DNA of 64,000 nt from Pseudomonas sp. gcc21 (GTDB taxonomy: Bacteria > Pseudomonadota > Gammaproteobacteria > Pseudomonadales > Pseudomonadaceae). The notes under the pieces are model-generated. The model did no database searches. It was not told where the DNA came from and saw only the letters and a program-made list of their open reading frames with translations. A program made the translations under genes and the position numbers. This document shows positions 1 through 9,737 of this stretch, piece by piece. Location: positions 186,001-250,000 of the forward strand of contig NZ_CP051625.1 of the NCBI RefSeq assembly GCF_012844345.1. Reading direction: 5' to 3'. The first letter of the stretch is position 1. Every line of letters begins with the position of its first letter.

Positions 1-406
1 TGTCATCCGGATCGCTTCCTTCATTGATTCCCGCCAAGATCCCACAATCGGTTGCTTCGCGCTTATCCGAGCAACGCCCTCTCAATGCAACAAGCTGCCT
101 CTCAAGTTCATGTAGCACAGTTATCTGCGATCGCACGTAACCAATGTGGTCATCGAGCATCGTGTTCACCGCTGCACAAGGCTGGTGAGGATCGGCCTGA
201 TAGCTTTGGAGGTCATGAATCTCTGCCAGTGATAGGTTCAGGATTCGGCAGCGACGAATGAAAGCGAGCCGTTTGGCATGTCGCTCGGTATAGATACGAT
301 AACCGTTGTCCTGTCGGCTTGGCGGGTCAAGCAGGCCCTGTCGTTCATAAAACCGAATCGTTTGGGTGGCGATACCTGCTGCCTCTGCTAACTGACCAAT
401 ACGCAT
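1..406 (-). CDS. cadR: MerR-family Cd(II)/Pb(II)-type regulator (CadR-like), 3' end outside window
   Basis: Reading the minus strand from the ATG at 406 gives MRIGQLAEAAGIATQTIRFY, the winged helix-turn-helix start of MerR regulators, then a dimerisation helix and a Cys-bearing C-terminus. Cys77 (HQPCAAV), Cys112 (RCSDK) and Cys121 (DCGIL) fit the metal site of CadR/PbrR proteins. The reading frame is still open at base 2, so about 135 codons are present and the last few residues lie outside the window. In the family, the dimer sits on a long-spaced promoter and distorts it when cadmium, lead or zinc binds. The gene is divergent from the cation transporter at 513, with a MerR-type promoter between them, so that transporter is the likely target. 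It could prefer Zn or Pb over Cd. Confidence 0.85.
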   Translation of the reverse strand, partial: MRIGQLAEAAGIATQTIRFYERQGLLDPPSRQDNGYRIYTERHAKRLAFIRRCRILNLSLAEIHDLQSYQADPHQPCAAVNTMLDDHIGYVRSQITVLHELERQLVALRGRCSDKREATDCGILAGINEGSDPDD

Positions 407-444
407 CGTGCTTACTCCAAATCTCAACCGGTAATCCAGCTCCC

Positions 445-477
445 TTGACCTTATAGCCACTACATAGTTTTAACTAT
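445..477 (+). promoter_or_regulatory. MerR-type promoter/operator for the cation transporter
   Basis: A -35-like TTGACC (445-450) and a -10-like TAACTA (471-476) are separated by 20 bases, the stretched spacing typical of MerR-controlled promoters. The spacer carries the imperfect inverted repeat CTTATAG-CCA-CTACATAG. Position and spacing are seen directly; binding by the adjacent CadR-like protein is inferred. Confidence 0.7.
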
Positions 478-512
478 CACAATTCTATTTCTGATCCAAC
501 TGGAGGCGTACT

Positions 513-1400
513 GTGGGAAAAGATCGTGGTGACTCATGTGGTTGTGAGGCGACGCCTGCAAATGGCCCCGATATGCTGGTGTCCGGCGATGCGTCAGTTA
601 GCGTCTTTGCCGTGCCGAAGATGGACTGCCCATCGGAAGAACGAATGATCCGCTTGGCGCTGAATAGTTTTCATAATATTCGAGCGCTCTCCTTTGATTT
701 GTCGAATCGACGGTTGACGGTCGTGCACGATGGGGAGGTCGAGCCCATAACGGCAAAACTGAGGACCCTGGGGTTGGGCGCATCTCTTCAGAAAACAAGC
801 ACTGCCGACTCAGGGGCGGTCACTGCTGCCATATCCTCTGCAACCTCGGACACTCAAGAGTCTGGCACTCTGCGCTGGTTGCTCGGCATCAATGCGATCA
901 TGTTCCTAGCCGAAATGACCGTAGGCTTGATCGCCCAGTCTGCTGGGCTGATTGCTGACTCGCTGGACATGTTTGCCGACGCAGCCGTCTATGGTCTTGC
1001 TCTCTATGCCGTAGGCCGCAGTTTGCGGTTGCAAACACGCGCCGCTCATGTTGCTGGCGTGCTCCAATTGGTCTTGGCCCTTGGCGTGTTGATGGAGGTG
1101 GGGCGCCGTTTCCTGTTTGGCAGTGAACCTGAGTCCCTGGTCATGATGATCGTTGGCTTCATTGCATTAATCGCTAACACCGTTTGCCTGTTGCTGATAT
1201 TCAAGCATCGTGAGGGCGGCGTGCATATGAAAGCCAGCTGGATATTTTCAGCCAATGACGTGCTGATCAATCTGGGCGTCATCACCGCAGGTGCATTGGT
1301 CGCCTGGACGGGCTCCAGCTATCCGGATCTGATTATTGGCACGATCGTGGGTCTTATCGTACTCAACGGTGCCCGGCGCATTCTGGCGCTCAAGGCGTGA
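513..1400 (+). CDS. cation transporter of the CDF-like type with an N-terminal HMA-like region
   Basis: Inner-membrane cation exporter, 295 aa. The start is GTG at 513 with GGAGG at 502-506. Residues 1-30 are Cys-rich (CGC), about 30-95 resemble a heavy-metal-associated fold with a single Cys (MDCPSEE), and about 120-290 hold roughly six membrane segments. Asp152 and Asp156 (LDMFAD) lie where CDF transporters have the metal-site H/DxxxD of TM2, and Asn248-Asp249 lie in the later metal-site helix, so the site is not the classical His/Asp set. The divergent CadR-like regulator suggests export of Cd, Zn or Pb rather than copper. The exact ion cannot be told from sequence. Confidence 0.75.
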   Translation: MGKDRGDSCGCEATPANGPDMLVSGDASVSVFAVPKMDCPSEERMIRLALNSFHNIRALSFDLSNRRLTVVHDGEVEPITAKLRTLGLGASLQKTSTADSGAVTAAISSATSDTQESGTLRWLLGINAIMFLAEMTVGLIAQSAGLIADSLDMFADAAVYGLALYAVGRSLRLQTRAAHVAGVLQLVLALGVLMEVGRRFLFGSEPESLVMMIVGFIALIANTVCLLLIFKHREGGVHMKASWIFSANDVLINLGVITAGALVAWTGSSYPDLIIGTIVGLIVLNGARRILALKA

Positions 1401-1569
1401 TGTTAGCTGCAAATAAAACGATTATCCGCTGAGTTGTCGCGGAAAACGGTACGAAGGTACTGCGTGGCAACGGCACTGCCGCGTTTGATAACACCGGGGC
1501 GATCAGCACAAGCGTGACGTTTACGGCGATCTTGCCTATAGCTGCAACCCTGTCGTCCAGCTTCCGAAA

Positions 1570-1585
1570 CTGACATAAAAGTAAT
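1570..1585 (+). promoter_or_regulatory. putative CopR box A (upstream of the cus operon)
   Basis: CTGACATAAAAGTAAT matches the 16-bp motif CTKACAGAAATGTAAT recurring in this window at most positions. It lies 117 bases upstream of the small ORF that leads into cusCBAF, so the operon is probably CopR-controlled. It is a less exact match than boxes D-G. Confidence 0.5.
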
Positions 1586-1701
1586 TTTAGGCTCACTTTT
1601 CTGTCAGCAAGGTCTGATAATCTAAGCTGTATCAACTTACCGGAGAATATGTAGAACGGGGATTTGTTACGTCTTCTTCGCATGCTACTAGCCATAAATC
1701 T

Positions 1702-2046
1702 ATGATCACGTGTCGGAACTTGTTTCTTGTTTTTGTCGTGCTGCTTGCGCTTCCCTTCACCGGGACGGCGCAAACCATGACGTCCGACACGCATCATGCC
1801 ATGAACCAGTCCAGCCTTGCTTTTACCACCGTCGCGTCCGAAATGGCCACCTCTGCACATGACTGTTGTGCACAAGACGCCGCCTCAGTCTGCGCAAACG
1901 GACAGGAATGCAAAACCAGTAGTCTGTTTCATCTCGCGCTCGGCAAGGTCACTGTGCCTGCGCTCAGCCCACGCCCCTCTGTCTCTCTTCCTGGCCAGGT
2001 TCCGACTCGCGCACCTGACATTGTCTGGCATCCTCCCCGTAGCTGA
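1702..2046 (+). CDS. small exported Cys-containing protein leading the cus operon (CzcI/CopL-like position)
   Basis: 114 aa with an N-terminal signal peptide (MITCRNLFLVFVVLLALPF...) followed by a secreted region with several Cys (DCC, VCANGQEC) and a C-terminal PDIVWHPPRS. Small Cys/His-bearing exported proteins with a Pro-rich end often precede metal RND operons (CzcI, CopL); this one resembles them in size, place and layout, but I cannot assign it to one family. It precedes cusC by 94 bases. The start is uncertain because no strong ribosome-binding site is visible. The likely role is periplasmic metal binding or tuning of the operon, by inference. Confidence 0.55.
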   Translation: MITCRNLFLVFVVLLALPFTGTAQTMTSDTHHAMNQSSLAFTTVASEMATSAHDCCAQDAASVCANGQECKTSSLFHLALGKVTVPALSPRPSVSLPGQVPTRAPDIVWHPPRS

Positions 2047-2140
2047 TTTCGCTCGTGTCCCCTAGTTTCGCCTGACCCCTTGGGGTGGGCGGTTAAGGCA
2101 TGCCGATGGCGTGCGCTAGAACATCAACGGAATCGAAGAT

Positions 2141-3394
2141 ATGAATTACCGAATCCTCGGGGTGCGTTTCTACGCAGCTGCCTTGTCGCTCGGCCTTTTG
2201 GCTGTGCCCAGTACCTCGGCAGCGCTCACTCTGGAAGAAGCCATCAGTCTGGCTGAGCGGGAAGCCCCTTCATTGGCCGCGCGCAATGCAAACCTTCAAG
2301 CCGCTCAAAGTTCGGTGGCCCCGGCGGGTGAGCTACCGGACCCAAAGTTGAAGCTTGGTCTCCAGAGCCTCCCTGTCGAAGGTGAATCCAGCCTGCGATT
2401 GGGCGCTGAGCCCATGACCATGCAAATGATCGGCGTTATGCAAGAGGTTCCTAACCGGGCCAAGCGACGGGCACGCGTAGAAACCGCTGAAGCAACTGTG
2501 GCATTGGCGCATGCCCAGCAAAAAATCGAACGCCTTAAGGTTCGTCAGCTGACAGCTGAGGCTTGGATTGCCACGTTGGCAGCGGAGCAAAAGCTGAGCA
2601 TTTTTGACCAGCTCTATGCAGAAAATCGTCTCTTATCTCAGGCCGTTAAAGCAAGAATCGCTGGTGCTCGCGGAATGGCGAGCGATAGCGTTCTACCAAA
2701 GCAGGAAGCGGCTCTTTTGGCCGAGCAAGAAGATGTGCTGGTGCGCAACGAAGCTGTTGCCCGTGCGGAGCTGCAGCGCTGGATTGGCGAGGCTGCTAGC
2801 GTGCCGCTGGAGGGAAGCTGGCCAGTGTGGCGGGGTGATCTCGATCAATACCGGCACAATCTTGACCGCCACCCCGAGCTGTTGGCCTTCGATCCTTTGA
2901 GTGACCGCGCTGAGGCGAAGATTGCCGAAGCCATTTCGGATAAAAGGCCCGACTGGGGGTGGGGCGTGGATTATCAACATAGGGGGGGCGGGTTCGGCGA
3001 CATGGTCAGTCTCAGTGTCAGCTTCGATCTGCCGGTGTTCGCAGGTTCCAGACAAGAACCGAAAATCGCCGCTGAGCGCGCCCGTCTGGCGGAGCTGGAG
3101 GCCGAGCGGCAAGCAAGGCTGCGCCTGTATAACCAAGAGCTTGCAGCCGATGCCGCAGAGCTGCAACGGCTCAATCGAGCGCTTTCTCGATTCGATGAAA
3201 CACTGCTTCCGCTCGCTGAAGAAAAGGTGCGTCTGGCCATGGCGGATTACCGGTCCGGAAATGGTGAGCTCATCTCCGTTATTGATGCACGGCAGGAGCT
3301 TGTCGAAATGCGCTTGCGCCGTGTGGATCTCGCCCGTGACCGCTCTCTGACCAACGCCCGCTTACATTTCGCCTATGGAGACATCCAGCCATGA
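2141..3394 (+). CDS. cusC: outer-membrane efflux channel of the RND copper/silver system (TolC family)
   Basis: 417 aa with a signal peptide ending near PSTSAA. The body is typical of an outer membrane factor: LTLEEAISLAEREAPSLAA at the N-terminus, long amphipathic helices, and the repeat of that pattern in the second half (ADYRSGNGELISVIDARQEL). It forms the trimeric exit duct for the CusA pump joined by CusB. The stop overlaps the cusB start by four bases (ATGA), indicating translational coupling. Length matches CzcC/CusC-type proteins. Copper/silver rather than Co/Zn/Cd specificity is inferred from the downstream CusF and the CusF domain on CusB. Confidence 0.85.
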   Translation: MNYRILGVRFYAAALSLGLLAVPSTSAALTLEEAISLAEREAPSLAARNANLQAAQSSVAPAGELPDPKLKLGLQSLPVEGESSLRLGAEPMTMQMIGVMQEVPNRAKRRARVETAEATVALAHAQQKIERLKVRQLTAEAWIATLAAEQKLSIFDQLYAENRLLSQAVKARIAGARGMASDSVLPKQEAALLAEQEDVLVRNEAVARAELQRWIGEAASVPLEGSWPVWRGDLDQYRHNLDRHPELLAFDPLSDRAEAKIAEAISDKRPDWGWGVDYQHRGGGFGDMVSLSVSFDLPVFAGSRQEPKIAAERARLAELEAERQARLRLYNQELAADAAELQRLNRALSRFDETLLPLAEEKVRLAMADYRSGNGELISVIDARQELVEMRLRRVDLARDRSLTNARLHFAYGDIQP

Positions 3395-4851
3395 CATTTC
3401 GAATCAAGCGACTGGCTCTGCTGATTAGCCTACCCATGCTGCTGAATACAGGACTAGCCGGGCTAGCTCTAATGGCAACCAACGCCGGAGCTCAGTCTGC
3501 CGAGCAGAACGAGCGAGAAGTTCTTTATTGGTACGATCCGATGTATCCGCAACAGCGCTTTGACGCACCTGGCCCTTCTCCTTTCATGGATATGGAGCTT
3601 CTGCCGCGTTATGCCGACGAAGGGGGCGATGGCGCATCGATGACCATCGACCCCTCGGTCATGCAGAACTTAGGAATGCGGATCACCTCAGTCACACGCG
3701 AACCTATCAGTCAGACCGTCGAGGCGGTTGGTACTCTGGCTTTCGATGAACGTGACGTCGCCATTGTGCAGGCTCGCAGCGGTGGCTTCGTCGAGAAGGT
3801 CTACGATCGAGCGCCGGAAGACGTGATAGCGAAAAATGCGCCATTGGCCGATCTCTTCGTACCGGAGTGGGCAGCTGCGCAGGAAGAATATCTTGCTTTG
3901 CGCAGCATAAACGAACCGCAGCTGGTCGCTGCCGCTCGCCACCGTCTTCGCCTCGCTGGTGTTCCGTCTGACGTTATTGCGCAACTCGAGCGCAGCGGCA
4001 AAGCCAGGTCAACCTGGACTATAACGAGTCCCATCAGTGGCGTACTCCGTTCCCTTGACGTCCGCGAAGGGATGACGCTGCCTGCCGGCGCGTCCCTTGC
4101 CCGCATCAACGGACTGGAAAACGTCTGGCTGGAAGTTGCCGTACCTGAAGCACAGGTGGCCAACCTACACGTTGGTCAAACCATCGAAGCCAGGCTACCC
4201 GCCTACCCGGGCGACAGCCTGGAGGGTTCCATTGAGGCAATATTGCCCCAAGCCAATCTGGATAGCCGAACGGTACGGGTTCGGATCGAACTACCCAATC
4301 CTGATCAGCGCCTACGCCCCGGAATGACCGCAGACGTCACGCTGAGCCGCGATAGAGATGAGGCGCTGGTTGTGCCCACCGAAGCACTGATTCGAACCGG
4401 TCGGCGCACGCTTGTCATGCTCGCTGAAGGTGAGGGCAAGTTCCGCCCGGTAGAGGTTCGAGTCGGCCGTGAGACCGAAGACAAAACAGAGGTGTTGGCC
4501 GGTTTGGAAGAAGGCCAGCGAGTGGTGGCCTCAGGGCAATTCTTGCTTGACTCTGAAGCTAGCCTGCGGGGGTTGATTGCCCAGCAGGATCAATCGACGC
4601 AAACCACAGAAGCAGCCTTACACGAGGCCGAGGGCACCATCGTGAGCCTGGAAGACGATATGGTCGGCTTGTCCCACGGTCCGTTCAAGACACTGAACAT
4701 GCCCGGCATGACGATGGCGTTCCCTGCCGCAGACAAATCCTTGCTCGAAGGACTTACCGAAGGAGATCGCGTCCGGGTGGGCGTTAGCGAAAGCGACGAA
4801 GGCCTTCTTATTGAGCAGATCGAACAACTCGGGGGCGGCCATGATCACTAA
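3391..4851 (+). CDS. cusB: periplasmic adaptor of the copper/silver RND pump with a C-terminal CusF domain
   Basis: 486 aa. After a signal segment, residues about 45-75 form a heavy-metal-binding motif (LYWYDPMYP...MDMELLPRY) that in this family brings Cu(I) or Ag(I) to the pump. The middle is a membrane-fusion protein with barrel-sandwich and beta-barrel parts ([16 protein letters not shown]). About 85 C-terminal residues repeat the CusF fold, including [17 protein letters not shown] with its Met pair. The chaperone domain is therefore fused here as well as encoded separately at 7993. The gene overlaps cusC by four bases and cusA by eleven. The function is well supported; the added value of the fused domain is inferred. 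Confidence 0.88.
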   Translation: MTFRIKRLALLISLPMLLNTGLAGLALMATNAGAQSAEQNEREVLYWYDPMYPQQRFDAPGPSPFMDMELLPRYADEGGDGASMTIDPSVMQNLGMRITSVTREPISQTVEAVGTLAFDERDVAIVQARSGGFVEKVYDRAPEDVIAKNAPLADLFVPEWAAAQEEYLALRSINEPQLVAAARHRLRLAGVPSDVIAQLERSGKARSTWTITSPISGVLRSLDVREGMTLPAGASLARINGLENVWLEVAVPEAQVANLHVGQTIEARLPAYPGDSLEGSIEAILPQANLDSRTVRVRIELPNPDQRLRPGMTADVTLSRDRDEALVVPTEALIRTGRRTLVMLAEGEGKFRPVEVRVGRETEDKTEVLAGLEEGQRVVASGQFLLDSEASLRGLIAQQDQSTQTTEAALHEAEGTIVSLEDDMVGLSHGPFKTLNMPGMTMAFPAADKSLLEGLTEGDRVRVGVSESDEGLLIEQIEQLGGGHDH

Positions 4852-7800
4852 CATCATTCGATGGTCGGTAACCAACCGATTTCTGGTATTGCTTGGCACG
4901 CTGTTTTCAGTTGCCTGGGGCATATGGTCAATACAAAACACAGCCGTTGATGCTTTGCCTGATCTGTCCGACGTTCAGGTCATCATCCGCACGCCCTATG
5001 CCGGTCAAGCCCCACAGATCGTTGAAAATCAGGTCACCTACCCGCTGGCGACAACCATGCTATCGGTACCTGGGGCGAAGACCGTGCGGGGCTATTCATT
5101 CTTTGGCGACAGCTACGTTTATGTGCTCTTCGAGGACGGGACTGACCTTTACTGGGCGCGCTCTCGGGTCCTTGAGTACCTCAGCCAGGTTCAAAGTCGC
5201 TTGCCCGACGGAGCCGCTCCAGCACTTGGCCCGGATGCCACCGGAGCAGGCTGGGTTTATCAGTATGCCTTGGTTGATCGTACCGGCCAGCACGATCTAG
5301 CCCAGCTGCGCTCGTTGCAAGACTGGTTCCTGCGCTATGAACTCAAGACTCTCCCAAACGTGGCCGAGGTAGCGGCGATCGGGGGGATGGTCAAGCAGTA
5401 CCAGGTGATGCTCGACCCCGTGCGCATGGCTAACCGTCAGATAACGCAGCAGCAAATCATACAGGCTATCGACGGGGCCAACCAAGAAACAGGCGGGAGC
5501 GTACTAGAGCTCGGAGAAAGCGAATTTATGGTCCGCGCTTCGGGTTATCTCGCTTCGTTAAAGGACTTTCGCGCTATTCCACTGCGCTTGGATACGAATG
5601 GTGTGCCGGTAACACTCGGTGACGTCGCGCATATTCAGCTTGGCCCGGAAATGCGCCGTGGGATTGCCGAACTGGACGGCGAAGGCGAAGTGGTGGGCGG
5701 TGTAGTGATTCTGCGCAGCGGAAAAAATGCCCGTGAAACCATTACCGCCGTGCAGGCCAAACTGGAAGATCTCAAGAAAAGTTTGCCCGATGGGGTCGAA
5801 GTGATCACCACTTATGATCGCAGCGAGCTGATTGATAGCGCCGTAAAGAACCTTAGTTATAAGCTGCTGGAAGAGTTCATCGTAGTGGGGCTGGTGTGTG
5901 CCTTGTTCCTCTGGCATTTACGTTCATCGTTGGTAGCGATCGTGTCGTTGCCGGTCGGTATATTGATCGCTTTTATCATCATGCAACGACAAGGCGTCAA
6001 CGCTAACATCATGTCCTTGGGTGGCATTGCGATCGCAATCGGCGCCATGGTCGACGCCGCTATCGTAATGATTGAAAACGCGCATAAACACATCGAAGCG
6101 TGGCATAAGAACAATCTCAACAAGAAGCTTGAGGGCGCCGAGCACTGGAAAGTAATAACCGATGCCGCGATCGAAGTTGGTCCGGCTTTGTTCTTCAGCT
6201 TGCTTATCATTACGTTGTCATTCATTCCGGTGTTCACGCTGGAAGCTCAGGAAGGGCGATTGTTTGGCCCGCTGGCATTCACTAAAACCTATGCCATGGC
6301 TGCAGCCGCAGGGCTCTCGGTCACCCTGGTCCCGGTGCTGATGGGGTACTGGATCCGTGGGAAAATACCTGATGAACATCGTAATCCCATCAACCGTGGA
6401 CTTATCCGGGCGTACCAGCCAGCCCTTGAAGCAGTGCTCCGTTGGCCGAAGGTCACCATAGCAGTCGCTATAGTCGTTTTCCTTACAGCCCTCTGGCCGA
6501 TCTCTCGCTTGGGTGGAGAGTTTTTGCCGTCAATGGATGAAGGCGACCTGCTCTATATGCCGACTGCGCTACCGGGTCTGTCGGTTCAGAAAGCGTCAGA
6601 GCTTCTGCAACAAACTGATCGCATGATCAAAACCGTTCCGGAAGTGAAGCGGGTCTTTGGTAAGGCAGGTCGTGCCGATACCGCAACCGATCCCGCGCCT
6701 TTGACCATGTTCGAGACAACCATCCAGTTCAAGCCGAAAGACCAATGGAGACCAGGCATGACGCCGGAAAAATTGGTAAAAGAGCTGGACCAGGCGGTGA
6801 AAGTTCCAGGACTGGCCAATCTCTGGATCCCACCCATTCGGAACCGCATGGATATGCTGGCCACCGGGATCAAAAGCCCGATCGGGGTCAAGGTATACGG
6901 CGCGGACCTGGCCCAGATTGACAAGGTGACCCAATCCGTTGAGCGCGTCGCCAAGACGGTCCCGGGCGTGAGCTCAGCTGTCGCCGACCGCATCACCGGC
7001 GGACGCTATATTGATGTCGACATTGATCGAGCCGCAGCTGCGCGGTATGGGCTGAACATAGCTGATGTGCAGTCCATCGTGGCTGGTGCGGTCGGCGGTG
7101 CCAATATCGGCGAAACCGTCGAGGGGCTGGCCCGTTATCCAATCAGCCTGCGTTATCCGCGCGAATGGCGTGATTCGCTGAGCGATTTACGTGATCTGCC
7201 GATCTACACCCCGCAGGGAAGTCAGATCACCTTGGGCACCGTGGCGCAAGTCAAGGTGACGGATGGCCCGCCGATGCTCAAAAGCGAAAATGCCCGACTC
7301 ACCGGCTGGGTATACGTTGACGTGCGCGACCGGGATATGGCGGCGGTGGTGGATGATCTGCGTACAAGGATTGACGAGGAGGTGACGCTTGAATCGGGCA
7401 TGAGCATCAGCTACTCGGGGCAGTTCGAGTTCATGGAGCGCGCCAACGCCAAACTGAAACTGGTCGTACCGGCCACCCTGTTGATCATTTTTGTGCTGCT
7501 TTATCTGATTTTCAACAGGTTCAGCGAAGCCTTGTTGATCATGGCAACACTCCCGTTCGCCCTGACCGGCGGTGTCTGGTTCCTGTACCTGCTTGATTAC
7601 AACCTTTCGATAGCTACCGGTGTCGGCTTCATTGCGCTGGCAGGGGTGTCGGCCGAGTTCGGCGTCATCATGCTGCTGTACCTGACCAATGCCTGGACCG
7701 AGCGTCAGGGTGCGGGACGTACGGATAAACCAGCTCTACTGGAAGCGATCCGTGAGGGCGCCGTGCAGCGAGTTCGGCCCAAGGCCATGACTGTGGCGGT

Positions 7801-7996
7801 CATCATTGCTGGTCTGCTGCCAATCCTGCTCGGCAGTGGCACCGGTAGTGAAATCATGAGCCGTATAGCCGCGCCAATGGTTGGCGGCATGATCACCGCA
7901 CCTCTTCTGTCCCTGTTTGTACTCCCGGCTGCTTATCTCTTGATGAGGCGCCGATCCATTGAGCAAGCCAAACCACAAACTGGAGATTCACAATGA
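4841..7996 (+). CDS. cusA: RND-family copper/silver efflux pump
   Basis: The inner-membrane proton-driven pump of the CusCBA complex, 1051 aa, the normal size for heavy-metal RND transporters. The N-terminus [18 protein letters not shown] is typical of CusA/CzcA. Twelve membrane segments are arranged as in RND pumps, with the proton-relay region around [19 protein letters not shown]. Periplasmic Met-bearing stretches ([20 protein letters not shown]) fit the Met ladder known to carry Cu(I) in CusA. The ATG at 4841 is preferred over an upstream in-frame TTG at 4811, since it aligns with the family start; it overlaps cusB by 11 bases. The stop overlaps cusF by four. Confidence 0.9.
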   Translation: MITNIIRWSVTNRFLVLLGTLFSVAWGIWSIQNTAVDALPDLSDVQVIIRTPYAGQAPQIVENQVTYPLATTMLSVPGAKTVRGYSFFGDSYVYVLFEDGTDLYWARSRVLEYLSQVQSRLPDGAAPALGPDATGAGWVYQYALVDRTGQHDLAQLRSLQDWFLRYELKTLPNVAEVAAIGGMVKQYQVMLDPVRMANRQITQQQIIQAIDGANQETGGSVLELGESEFMVRASGYLASLKDFRAIPLRLDTNGVPVTLGDVAHIQLGPEMRRGIAELDGEGEVVGGVVILRSGKNARETITAVQAKLEDLKKSLPDGVEVITTYDRSELIDSAVKNLSYKLLEEFIVVGLVCALFLWHLRSSLVAIVSLPVGILIAFIIMQRQGVNANIMSLGGIAIAIGAMVDAAIVMIENAHKHIEAWHKNNLNKKLEGAEHWKVITDAAIEVGPALFFSLLIITLSFIPVFTLEAQEGRLFGPLAFTKTYAMAAAAGLSVTLVPVLMGYWIRGKIPDEHRNPINRGLIRAYQPALEAVLRWPKVTIAVAIVVFLTALWPISRLGGEFLPSMDEGDLLYMPTALPGLSVQKASELLQQTDRMIKTVPEVKRVFGKAGRADTATDPAPLTMFETTIQFKPKDQWRPGMTPEKLVKELDQAVKVPGLANLWIPPIRNRMDMLATGIKSPIGVKVYGADLAQIDKVTQSVERVAKTVPGVSSAVADRITGGRYIDVDIDRAAAARYGLNIADVQSIVAGAVGGANIGETVEGLARYPISLRYPREWRDSLSDLRDLPIYTPQGSQITLGTVAQVKVTDGPPMLKSENARLTGWVYVDVRDRDMAAVVDDLRTRIDEEVTLESGMSISYSGQFEFMERANAKLKLVVPATLLIIFVLLYLIFNRFSEALLIMATLPFALTGGVWFLYLLDYNLSIATGVGFIALAGVSAEFGVIMLLYLTNAWTERQGAGRTDKPALLEAIREGAVQRVRPKAMTVAVIIAGLLPILLGSGTGSEIMSRIAAPMVGGMITAPLLSLFVLPAAYLLMRRRSIEQAKPQTGDSQ

Positions 7997-8349
7997 AAAC
8001 GAAACTGGCACTCATTCTTAGCCTGGCACTGACTCCGGCAGCCTTCGCCGATGAGATGAAGGGTATGGAAATGAAGCAGAGCATGCCCATGGGTGATATG
8101 AAAATGGAGCAAAACGATACGACAACGAAGACAGCCAAGGCAACTGGAACTGTTCGCAAGATCAATCAGGAAAAAGGAACCGTGACCATCGCACACAGGG
8201 CCGTGCCGGCGCTTGACTGGCCACCCATGACGATGGGCTTCAAAGCTACGGCCGACCAGCTTGAGCAGCTCAATGAAGGTGACGAGATTGAGTTCGAATT
8301 CACCTCGAAAGGCATGAGTTCATCCATCACTTCGCTTAAGCAATTGTAA
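7993..8349 (+). CDS. cusF: periplasmic copper/silver chaperone
   Basis: 118 aa: signal peptide (about 1-19), a Met-rich linker ([18 protein letters not shown]) and a CusF beta-barrel. His68, Trp76, Met79 and Met81 have exactly the spacing of the Cu(I) ligands of E. coli CusF (H-x7-W-x2-M-x-M). It hands Cu(I) or Ag(I) to CusB. The start overlaps cusA by four bases (ATGA), so it is the last gene of the cus operon. Confidence 0.92.
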   Translation: MKTKLALILSLALTPAAFADEMKGMEMKQSMPMGDMKMEQNDTTTKTAKATGTVRKINQEKGTVTIAHRAVPALDWPPMTMGFKATADQLEQLNEGDEIEFEFTSKGMSSSITSLKQL

Positions 8350-8359
8350 CCATGCCGAT

Positions 8360-8385
8360 GGCTACCGCCAGCTGGTGCGGTAGCC
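8360..8385 (+). terminator. hairpin after cusF, possible transcript end
   Basis: A 9-bp stem, GGCTACCGC (8360-8368) and GCGGTAGCC (8377-8385), with an 8-base loop, starts 10 bases after the cusF stop. No T-run follows, so it may stabilise the mRNA end rather than terminate transcription. Confidence 0.4.
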
Positions 8386-8398
8386 CGGCTAGCTGGAC

Positions 8399-8414
8399 GT
8401 TACGCAACTGTAAG
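8399..8414 (+). promoter_or_regulatory. putative CopR box B
   Basis: GTTACGCAACTGTAAG, read on the other strand as CTTACAGTTGCGTAAC, is a near match to the recurrent copper box. It lies 67 bases before a 59-aa exported ORF, placing that ORF in the presumed copper regulon. Confidence 0.5.
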
Positions 8415-8481
8415 GATCCCAACAGCTTGTCGTCAGCCTTAGCCGGGTAATCTATAGCCATTCCCAACAATGAGGTGACAA

Positions 8482-8661
8482 ATGAACAAACTAACTAAAG
8501 TAATTATCCCGCTAGTTCTGGCGTTCGCGTCTTCAGTAGCGACGGCGGAAGATGGCAGTGATTATGCGCTGTCTAGCGTACCCCGTGCTCAGGCGCCAAA
8601 AATGCTGCAGGAGTTGTCGCAGCAAAATCAGCAATTAGCCCAAGATGCAGTTGAAAGCTGA
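8482..8661 (+). CDS. 59-aa exported peptide of unknown function, probably copper-regulated
   Basis: ATG at 8482, with a GAGGTG ribosome-binding site. The product starts with a clear signal peptide (MNKLTKVIIPLVLAFASSVATA) and leaves a mature peptide of about 37 residues rich in Gln, Ala and Leu (VPRAQAPKMLQELSQQNQQ). It has no Cys or His and one Met besides the initiator, so it is not an obvious metal ligand. The copper box 67 bases upstream and the stop well before the IS remnant suggest a separate small transcription unit. I do not recognise a family. Confidence 0.55.
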   Translation: MNKLTKVIIPLVLAFASSVATAEDGSDYALSSVPRAQAPKMLQELSQQNQQLAQDAVES

Positions 8662-8851
8662 GCACTGAGCCTAGCGACACAACATCCGCCCGAACGCTCA
8701 TTGGCTGCCGTCATTTGAGCAACAACGCGGCTCGCGACAATAGACCCCGGTGCAGCGTTGGTAAAACTTGCTGAGTTTGGTCCGCGCGACATATCGTTAG
8801 GGCATCGAAAAAGGCGGTTGCAGAAGCTGAGGGCAACACAGTCATATAGGC

Positions 8852-9096
8852 CACCAACTCGAAGCGCTTGCTACCGGGAAACAGCTTTCGTGTCGGTCGA
8901 CAAGCCTGGCGACGGGCCTCCATCTGTTGCTGAGCCACGCCGGCCGAGTGGCCATCACTGGTATCTAGATTGCGGCGCAGCTCCCTGCTGATGGTCGAAG
9001 GGATCAGGTAATCTTACCCAGGCTCAAGCCTTGGGCATGGCCGATTTATATGTTGGCGCGATCTTCAACGCTGAGTTCGGAGTAAGACGTAGCGGC
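8852..9096 (-). pseudogene. remnant of an IS30-family transposase N-terminus
   Basis: Minus-strand reading gives YSELSVEDRANI, a stop, IGHAQGLSLGKIT, a stop and frame change, then IPSTISRELRRN and RRQACRPTRKL...KRFELV. The SELS.EDRA.I.IGHAQGLS and PSTISRE blocks are the helix-turn-helix start of IS30-type transposases. Two stops, a frameshift and loss of the catalytic part show a dead fragment. It lies between a cop-box peptide gene and a DUF2790 gene, a trace of past insertion in the copper island. Confidence 0.65.
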
Positions 9097-9170
9097 AGCA
9101 CCGTACCGGAAAGGTCAGGTGTTGCACTCGGTTTTTGCGCACGCCCCGTTAAAGAAGAAAGCCAATTGAA

Positions 9171-9506
9171 TCATCCTTCGTTTCCTCGGCACTTCGTGCC
9201 AGAGGCACGATACTCAAGTATTTTCAGATCCCCGTTGGAATCTTTGTACGTCATCTGGGCAGGCATTACACCGCAGCCAATACGTGTCGATGTGATATGT
9301 ATGACACGCTCAATATCCAGGTTCATTCCATAGCGGTAATGAACAATCTCCGGGGGGACTTGGTCAGTTGATAATGCATGCTCCTTCCATCTATTTTCGT
9401 TCTCTTTAATCATAGAGCCATAAACGGGATCACTGCTGCCGTCTGCCATTACGAACGGAGAAACAAAACTGATTGAAAATGCAGCAATTTTTGATCGAAT
9501 GCCCAT
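9171..9506 (-). CDS. DUF2790-like small periplasmic protein
   Basis: 111 aa from the ATG at 9506, which gives a proper signal peptide (MGIRSKIAAFSISFVSPFVMA); an upstream GTG at 9548 is less likely. The C-terminal half (YGMNLDIERVIHI, CGVMPAQMTY, LEYRASGTKC) matches the pattern of the DUF2790 family seen in Pseudomonas, with two conserved Cys. Function is unknown; members are often found near copper genes. A weak copper-box-like sequence lies 72 bases upstream. Confidence 0.65.
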   Translation of the reverse strand: MGIRSKIAAFSISFVSPFVMADGSSDPVYGSMIKENENRWKEHALSTDQVPPEIVHYRYGMNLDIERVIHITSTRIGCGVMPAQMTYKDSNGDLKILEYRASGTKCRGNEG

Positions 9507-9577
9507 GCGTGTCTGCCTATAAAAAATATCCAGAGCAGATGGTGTCACATTATACCTGTCACCAAGGTGACACAGAC

Positions 9578-9593
9578 ATTACATTGGATTAAT
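9578..9593. promoter_or_regulatory. weak copper-box-like palindrome (box C)
   Basis: ATTACATTGGATTAAT keeps the ATTACAT half of the copper box but the other half is poor. It lies between the divergent DUF2790 gene and copS and could serve either. Confidence 0.25.
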
Positions 9594-9737
9594 GCCAACA
9601 CGGACTACTGACGAACTCATCAAAATACTTTGATACCACGGGCCCTCAAGACTACTCGTATACAAGCTGAACCCCAGCGCAGGGTTTAGGATAAGATGTA
9701 CCTTCACCTTTGGCTCAATACTTAACGAGAGGCAGCA

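Noticed and set aside
1390..1875. 161-codon minus-strand frame
   Set aside because: Overlaps copper box A and the signal-peptide gene at 1702; no recognisable domain.
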